The notes beneath the pieces are model-generated. The model worked only from the letters and a program-made list of their open reading frames with translations. It made no database searches and was not told the DNA's origin. DNA of 9,219 nucleotides from Rhodobacter sp. (GTDB taxonomy: Bacteria; Pseudomonadota; Alphaproteobacteria; Rhodobacterales; Rhodobacteraceae): NCBI GenBank assembly GCA_027482795.1, contig JAIXVS010000289.1, positions 1 through 9,219 of the forward strand, read 5' to 3'. Position 1 is the first letter of the stretch; each line of letters starts with the position of its first letter. Position numbers and translations under genes: made by a program. Below are positions 6,657 through 9,219 of this stretch, piece by piece.

Positions 6657-6740
6657 CAATGAGCGCGCCCGCAGTGGGTGGCGTTTCATAGCAGGGGTTG
6701 GGGCAATTCGCCAATCGACCGCCTTATGATGGGGTTGGAT

Positions 6741-7244
6741 ATGTCGCTTATCGATCAGATCTATGACAGCGATGATCTGCATCCCATTGATCTTGTAGAA
6801 CATTTGGCATCCAGCAATGCGTGGGAATTTGACCGTGTGACGGACGATCAAATTGCCATGGCCGTCGAAGGGCAATGGCGCACCTATTCGGTGACCTTGG
6901 CTTGGTCAGATCAGGACGAAACCCTGCGGCTGATTTGCACCTTTGAAATGGAGCCGCCCGCCGATCGCATGGGCGAAATTTACGATGTAATCAACCGCTG
7001 CAACGATTTGGTTTGGACGGGGGCCTTTACCTATTGGGCCGAACAAAAGCTGATGGTATGGCGCTATGGCCTGTGCCTTGCGGGGGGGCAATTGGCGGGG
7101 GCGCAGCAAATTGATGCGCTGATCACCAGTGCCATCGTCGCGGCCGAACGCTTTTATCCTGCTTTCCAATTGGTCGCTTGGGCCGACAAAACCCCCGCCT
7201 CTGCCATGAATGTCGCCATGGCCGAAGCTTATGGCCACGCCTGA
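6741..7244 (+). CDS. YbjN-domain protein
   Basis: Small soluble protein of the YbjN family, whose fold resembles type III secretion chaperones. In Escherichia coli YbjN is linked to stress tolerance and motility, but no biochemical activity is established. The 167 residues include DDQIAMAVEGQWRTYSVTLAW (two overlapping blocks, about 35-55), LICTFEMEPPADRMGEIYDVINRCND (about 64-89) and AFTYWAEQKLMVWRYGL (about 95-111), and they end in a helical region. No signal peptide or membrane segment is seen. The start is uncertain: candidates are GTG 6678, ATG 6726, ATG 6729 and ATG 6741. I prefer 6741 because the protein then begins at MSLIDQIYDSDDLHP, like family members, and GGGG lies upstream. It sits just upstream of proC, a neighbourhood I recall as common in Rhodobacterales, which suggests but does not prove a shared role. 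Confidence 0.82.
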   Translation: MSLIDQIYDSDDLHPIDLVEHLASSNAWEFDRVTDDQIAMAVEGQWRTYSVTLAWSDQDETLRLICTFEMEPPADRMGEIYDVINRCNDLVWTGAFTYWAEQKLMVWRYGLCLAGGQLAGAQQIDALITSAIVAAERFYPAFQLVAWADKTPASAMNVAMAEAYGHA

Positions 7245-7282
7245 TCCCTGCACTGGTTGAATCCCCGCGCGCAAAGCCTTAG

Positions 7283-7331
7283 CCTGCCGCAAAATGGGGG
7301 CCCGCGTGCATGGTGGTAACCTGCCGCAAAA
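7283..7331. repeat. 12-bp direct repeat in the proC leader
   Basis: CCTGCCGCAAAA occurs exactly at 7283-7294 and again at 7320-7331, 37 bp start to start. The second copy is followed by CAGG (7332-7335), giving a small CCTG/CAGG hairpin whose right arm overlaps the proC Shine-Dalgarno. The spacing is about three and a half helical turns, so binding of a dimer on one face is not favoured. A duplicated regulatory element or a chance repeat are both possible. Confidence 0.45.
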
Positions 7332-7332
7332 C

Positions 7333-7338
7333 AGGAAA
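7333..7338 (+). promoter_or_regulatory. Shine-Dalgarno sequence of proC
   Basis: AGGAAA lies four bases before the ATG at 7343. It decides the start in favour of 7343, eleven codons inside a longer open frame that begins at 7310 and has no comparable site. Confidence 0.6.
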
Positions 7339-7342
7339 TAAC

Positions 7343-8155
7343 ATGGCGCTTGATCGGGTATCACAAAATGGCTTGGTGCTGCTGGGCTGCGGCAAGATGG
7401 GCTCGGCCCTATTGGCAGGCTGGCTGGCGGCGGACATTCCTGCCACATCGGTTTGGGTGATCGAGCCAAGCCCTTCCGAATGGCTGCGCGGCATAGGGGT
7501 TCATCTGAACCAAGGCCTGCCGCCACGCCCCGCCGTGGCGCTGCTGGCCGTGAAACCGCAGATGATGGGGGCGGCGCTGCCTGCACTTCAGGCGCTGGGC
7601 AATGGGACAACACTGTTTATCTCTATCGCCGCAGGCACCGCCATTGCCACGTTCGAGGCAGCGCTTGGCGCGCGCACCCCTATCGTGCGCGCCATGCCCA
7701 ACACCCCCGCCATGGTGGGGCGCGGCATTACTGGCCTATGCGGCAATGCATCCGCTAGCGCGGGTGATATGGCGCTGGCCACCGCGTTGATGCAGGCGGT
7801 GGGGCAAGTTGTTGCCTTGGACGGCGAGCATCAGATGGACGCTGTTACCGCCGTGTCAGGCTCTGGCCCCGCCTATGTGTTCTATCTGATCGAAGCGCTG
7901 GCGCAGGCAGGCGTGGCGCAGGGGCTGCCTGCCGATGTTGCCATGCAACTGGCCCGCGCCACTGTTTGCGGCGCAGGGGAACTTGCGTATCAGTCAACCG
8001 ACCCGGCCGCGCAATTGCGCATCAACGTCACCTCGCCCGGCGGCACCACAGCCGCCGCACTCGTCCATTTGATGGACGAAGACGCTGGCCTTGCCCCCTT
8101 AATGGCACGCGCCGTGGCCGCCGCTGCCGCACGCGGGCGGGAGCTGGCGCAATGA
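7343..8155 (+). CDS. proC: Pyrroline-5-carboxylate reductase
   Basis: Cytoplasmic enzyme that reduces 1-pyrroline-5-carboxylate to L-proline with NAD(P)H, the last step of proline synthesis. The 270 residues match the family length. LLGCGKMGSAL (13-23) is the N-terminal Rossmann motif, LLAVKPQ (67-73) and RAMPNTPAMVGRG (116-128) are the nucleotide-domain blocks, VSGSGPAYVF (171-180) is the family signature and NVTSPGGTT (228-236) the substrate-binding loop. All motifs are intact. The start at ATG 7343 follows AGGAAA. The stop overlaps the next start as ATGA, so the tRNA-binding protein is probably co-translated. A 12-bp direct repeat and a small hairpin over the ribosome binding site lie in its leader. 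Confidence 0.96.
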   Translation: MALDRVSQNGLVLLGCGKMGSALLAGWLAADIPATSVWVIEPSPSEWLRGIGVHLNQGLPPRPAVALLAVKPQMMGAALPALQALGNGTTLFISIAAGTAIATFEAALGARTPIVRAMPNTPAMVGRGITGLCGNASASAGDMALATALMQAVGQVVALDGEHQMDAVTAVSGSGPAYVFYLIEALAQAGVAQGLPADVAMQLARATVCGAGELAYQSTDPAAQLRINVTSPGGTTAAALVHLMDEDAGLAPLMARAVAAAAARGRELAQ

Positions 8156-8484
8156 TCACTTACGATGATTTCGCCGCTGTCGATATCCGCGTGGGCCGCA
8201 TCACTCGCGCCGAACCTTTCCCCGAGGCGCGCAAGCCCGCGATTAAACTATGGGTCGATTTCGGCGGCGAGATTGGCGAAAAACGATCCAGCGCGCAGAT
8301 CACTGCGCATTATTCGCCCGAAACTCTGGTCGGCAAACAGGTGCTGGCGGTGGTCAATTTTCCACCCCGTCAGATTGGCAAGGTTATGTCTGAAGTACTG
8401 GTTCTGGGTGTGCCAGATGCTGCTGGCGAGGTGGTGCTGATTGGCCCAGATCAGCCCGTGCCACTGGGGGGGAAACTGTTTTGA
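8152..8484 (+). CDS. csaA: CsaA-type tRNA-binding domain protein
   Basis: Small OB-fold protein of the EMAP-II/tRNA-binding domain family, 110 residues, the usual length for CsaA. Family blocks are AVDIRVGRI (9-17), FPEARKPAIKLWVDFG (23-38), KRSSAQIT (44-51) and VVNFPPRQIGKVMSEVLVLG (67-86). The Bacillus homologue was described as binding tRNA and as having chaperone-like and secretion-related activity; dimers are typical. What it does in this organism is not known. The start at ATG 8152 overlaps the proC stop (ATGA), and its own stop overlaps the dehydrogenase start (TTGA). Longer readings of this frame, from 7966, run inside proC and are not real. Confidence 0.9.
   Translation: MITYDDFAAVDIRVGRITRAEPFPEARKPAIKLWVDFGGEIGEKRSSAQITAHYSPETLVGKQVLAVVNFPPRQIGKVMSEVLVLGVPDAAGEVVLIGPDQPVPLGGKLF
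8466..8475 (+). promoter_or_regulatory. G-rich ribosome binding site for the TTG-started dehydrogenase
   Basis: GGGGGGGAAA within the last codons of csaA lies about six bases before the TTG at 8481. Its GGGA/GGAA core can pair with the 16S rRNA tail, which supports TTG as the true start together with the TTGA stop-start overlap. Confidence 0.5.
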
Positions 8485-9219
8485 AACCGCGCCTTCTAAT
8501 CACCCGCCCCCTGCCGCAATCGGTTTTGGATACCGCTGATGCTCATTTTGACACTGTGAAACGCGGCGAAACCAGCCCGCTGTCGCCGCATGACCTGCGC
8601 GCAGCACTCACCGATTTCGATGCTGTCCTGCCCACTTTGGGCGATGCGTTTTCTGCCGAAGTTTTTGCGGATGTCCCCACACCGCGCGCCCGCATTTTGG
8701 CCAATTTCGGCGTCGGTTATAACCATATCGACGCCAGCGCGGCCCGCGCCAAAGGCATTACCGTCACCAACACACCGGGCGCGGTCACCGATGCCACCGC
8801 CGATATCGCCCTAACCCTGATGCTGATGACAGCGCGCCGCGCGGGCGAGGGTGAGCGTATTTTGCGCAGGGGCGATTGGCATGGCTGGTCGCCCACGCAA
8901 ATGCTGGGCCTGCCCGTTTCGGGCGGGTCGGTTGGCATTATCGGCATGGGCCGCATCGGGCAGGCCATTGCGCGGCGCTGCCATTACGGCTTTGGCATGA
9001 ATGTGCGCTATTTCAACCGCAGCGCCAAAGCTCTGGATTTTCCCGCGACTGCCGTTGATTTGCCCACCGCGATGGCGGCTGATTTTGTTGTGGTTGCAGT
9101 GTCAGGCGGCGCGCATTCGCACCATTTGATTGGGGCCGATCAATTGGCCCATATGCGCCGCACAGGCATTTTCATCAACATCTCGCGCGGCGATGTGGTG
9201 GATGAGGCCGCGCTGGCAG
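8481..9219 (+). CDS. D-2-hydroxyacid dehydrogenase (glycerate/hydroxypyruvate reductase type), partial with TTG start
   Basis: NAD(P)-dependent dehydrogenase of the D-isomer-specific family, probably reducing hydroxypyruvate or glyoxylate. The first 246 residues are present; the frame is open to the edge and about 70-80 residues should be missing. The N-terminal substrate domain contains ILANFGVGYNHID (72-84), followed by ITVTNTPGAVTDATADIAL (93-111). GRRxGEGE-like ARRAGEGERILRRGDWHGW (118-136) resembles glycerate dehydrogenases. The Rossmann motif VGIIGMGRIG is at 151-160. NISRGDVVDE (233-242) carries the catalytic arginine R236; the catalytic glutamate and histidine lie beyond the edge. The start is TTG 8481, overlapping the csaA stop as TTGA and preceded by a GGGGGGGAAA ribosome binding site (8466-8475). 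No ATG is possible in frame near the family's N-terminus, since LKPRLLITRPLP already matches it. Confidence 0.92.
   Translation, partial: MKPRLLITRPLPQSVLDTADAHFDTVKRGETSPLSPHDLRAALTDFDAVLPTLGDAFSAEVFADVPTPRARILANFGVGYNHIDASAARAKGITVTNTPGAVTDATADIALTLMLMTARRAGEGERILRRGDWHGWSPTQMLGLPVSGGSVGIIGMGRIGQAIARRCHYGFGMNVRYFNRSAKALDFPATAVDLPTAMAADFVVVAVSGGAHSHHLIGADQLAHMRRTGIFINISRGDVVDEAALA

Noticed and set aside
6628..6670. Palindrome as an intrinsic terminator of the EamA operon
   Set aside because: The stem is short with a long loop and the sequence after it (CAATGAGCG) has no T-run.
7310..7342. Eleven-residue N-terminal extension of ProC (MVVTCRKTGNN)
   Set aside because: ATG 7343 has AGGAAA upstream and gives the usual ProC N-terminus; the extension contains the direct repeat and looks like leader sequence.
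6906..7613. Long 235-codon minus-strand open frame across the YbjN/proC junction
   Set aside because: It is antisense to two clear genes, rich in P, R and G as expected of a GC-rich shadow, and shows no recognisable domain.
1..9219. CRISPR, insertion sequence, tRNA, toxin-antitoxin or phage defence system
   Set aside because: No regularly spaced repeats, terminal inverted repeats, transposase, tRNA cloverleaf or defence-gene motifs were seen on either strand.

Overview
The window is GC-rich chromosomal DNA that looks like an alphaproteobacterium of the Rhodobacterales (Roseobacter/Rhodobacter type). The grounds are the strong G/C third-position bias, the short or overlapping gene junctions, and the protein families and neighbourhoods present (ubiG, pip, stand-alone mnmD, YbjN-proC-csaA). 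This assignment is inferred from the proteins alone; there is no rRNA or other phylogenetic marker. I see no mobile element, CRISPR array, tRNA or rRNA, and no phage or plasmid genes. Coding density is very high and no gene-free stretch exceeds 140 bp.

Layout. Positions 1-2067 are a leftward block read ubiG -> amino-acid ABC substrate-binding protein -> amino-acid ABC permease, with the permease cut by the left edge. Around 2068-2126 is a short divergent promoter region. Rightward from it runs pip (proline iminopeptidase), which ends tail-to-tail with a leftward FAD-dependent amine oxidoreductase; the two share a TTAA stop overlap. The oxidoreductase is divergent, across 43 bp, from a rightward operon of mnmD (tRNA wobble-uridine methyltransferase) and two tandem paralogous EamA/DMT permeases, each joined to the previous gene by an ATGA overlap. 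After a 137-bp gap with a palindrome comes a YbjN-domain protein, then 98 bp, then proC, a CsaA-type tRNA-binding protein and a D-2-hydroxyacid (glycerate/hydroxypyruvate-type) dehydrogenase. These last three are joined by ATGA and TTGA overlaps, and the dehydrogenase is cut by the right edge.

Functionally this is mostly housekeeping: ubiquinone synthesis, amino-acid uptake, peptide trimming, tRNA modification, metabolite transport, proline synthesis and hydroxyacid reduction. Three points deserve a second look. First, the ABC substrate-binding protein gene has lost its start codon and the charged N-terminus of its signal peptide, exactly where it abuts the ubiG stop. Second, an MnmC-like methyltransferase/oxidoreductase pair is split into two divergent genes. 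Third, the two EamA permeases form a translationally coupled tandem pair. I found no convincing undescribed defence or mobile system here.
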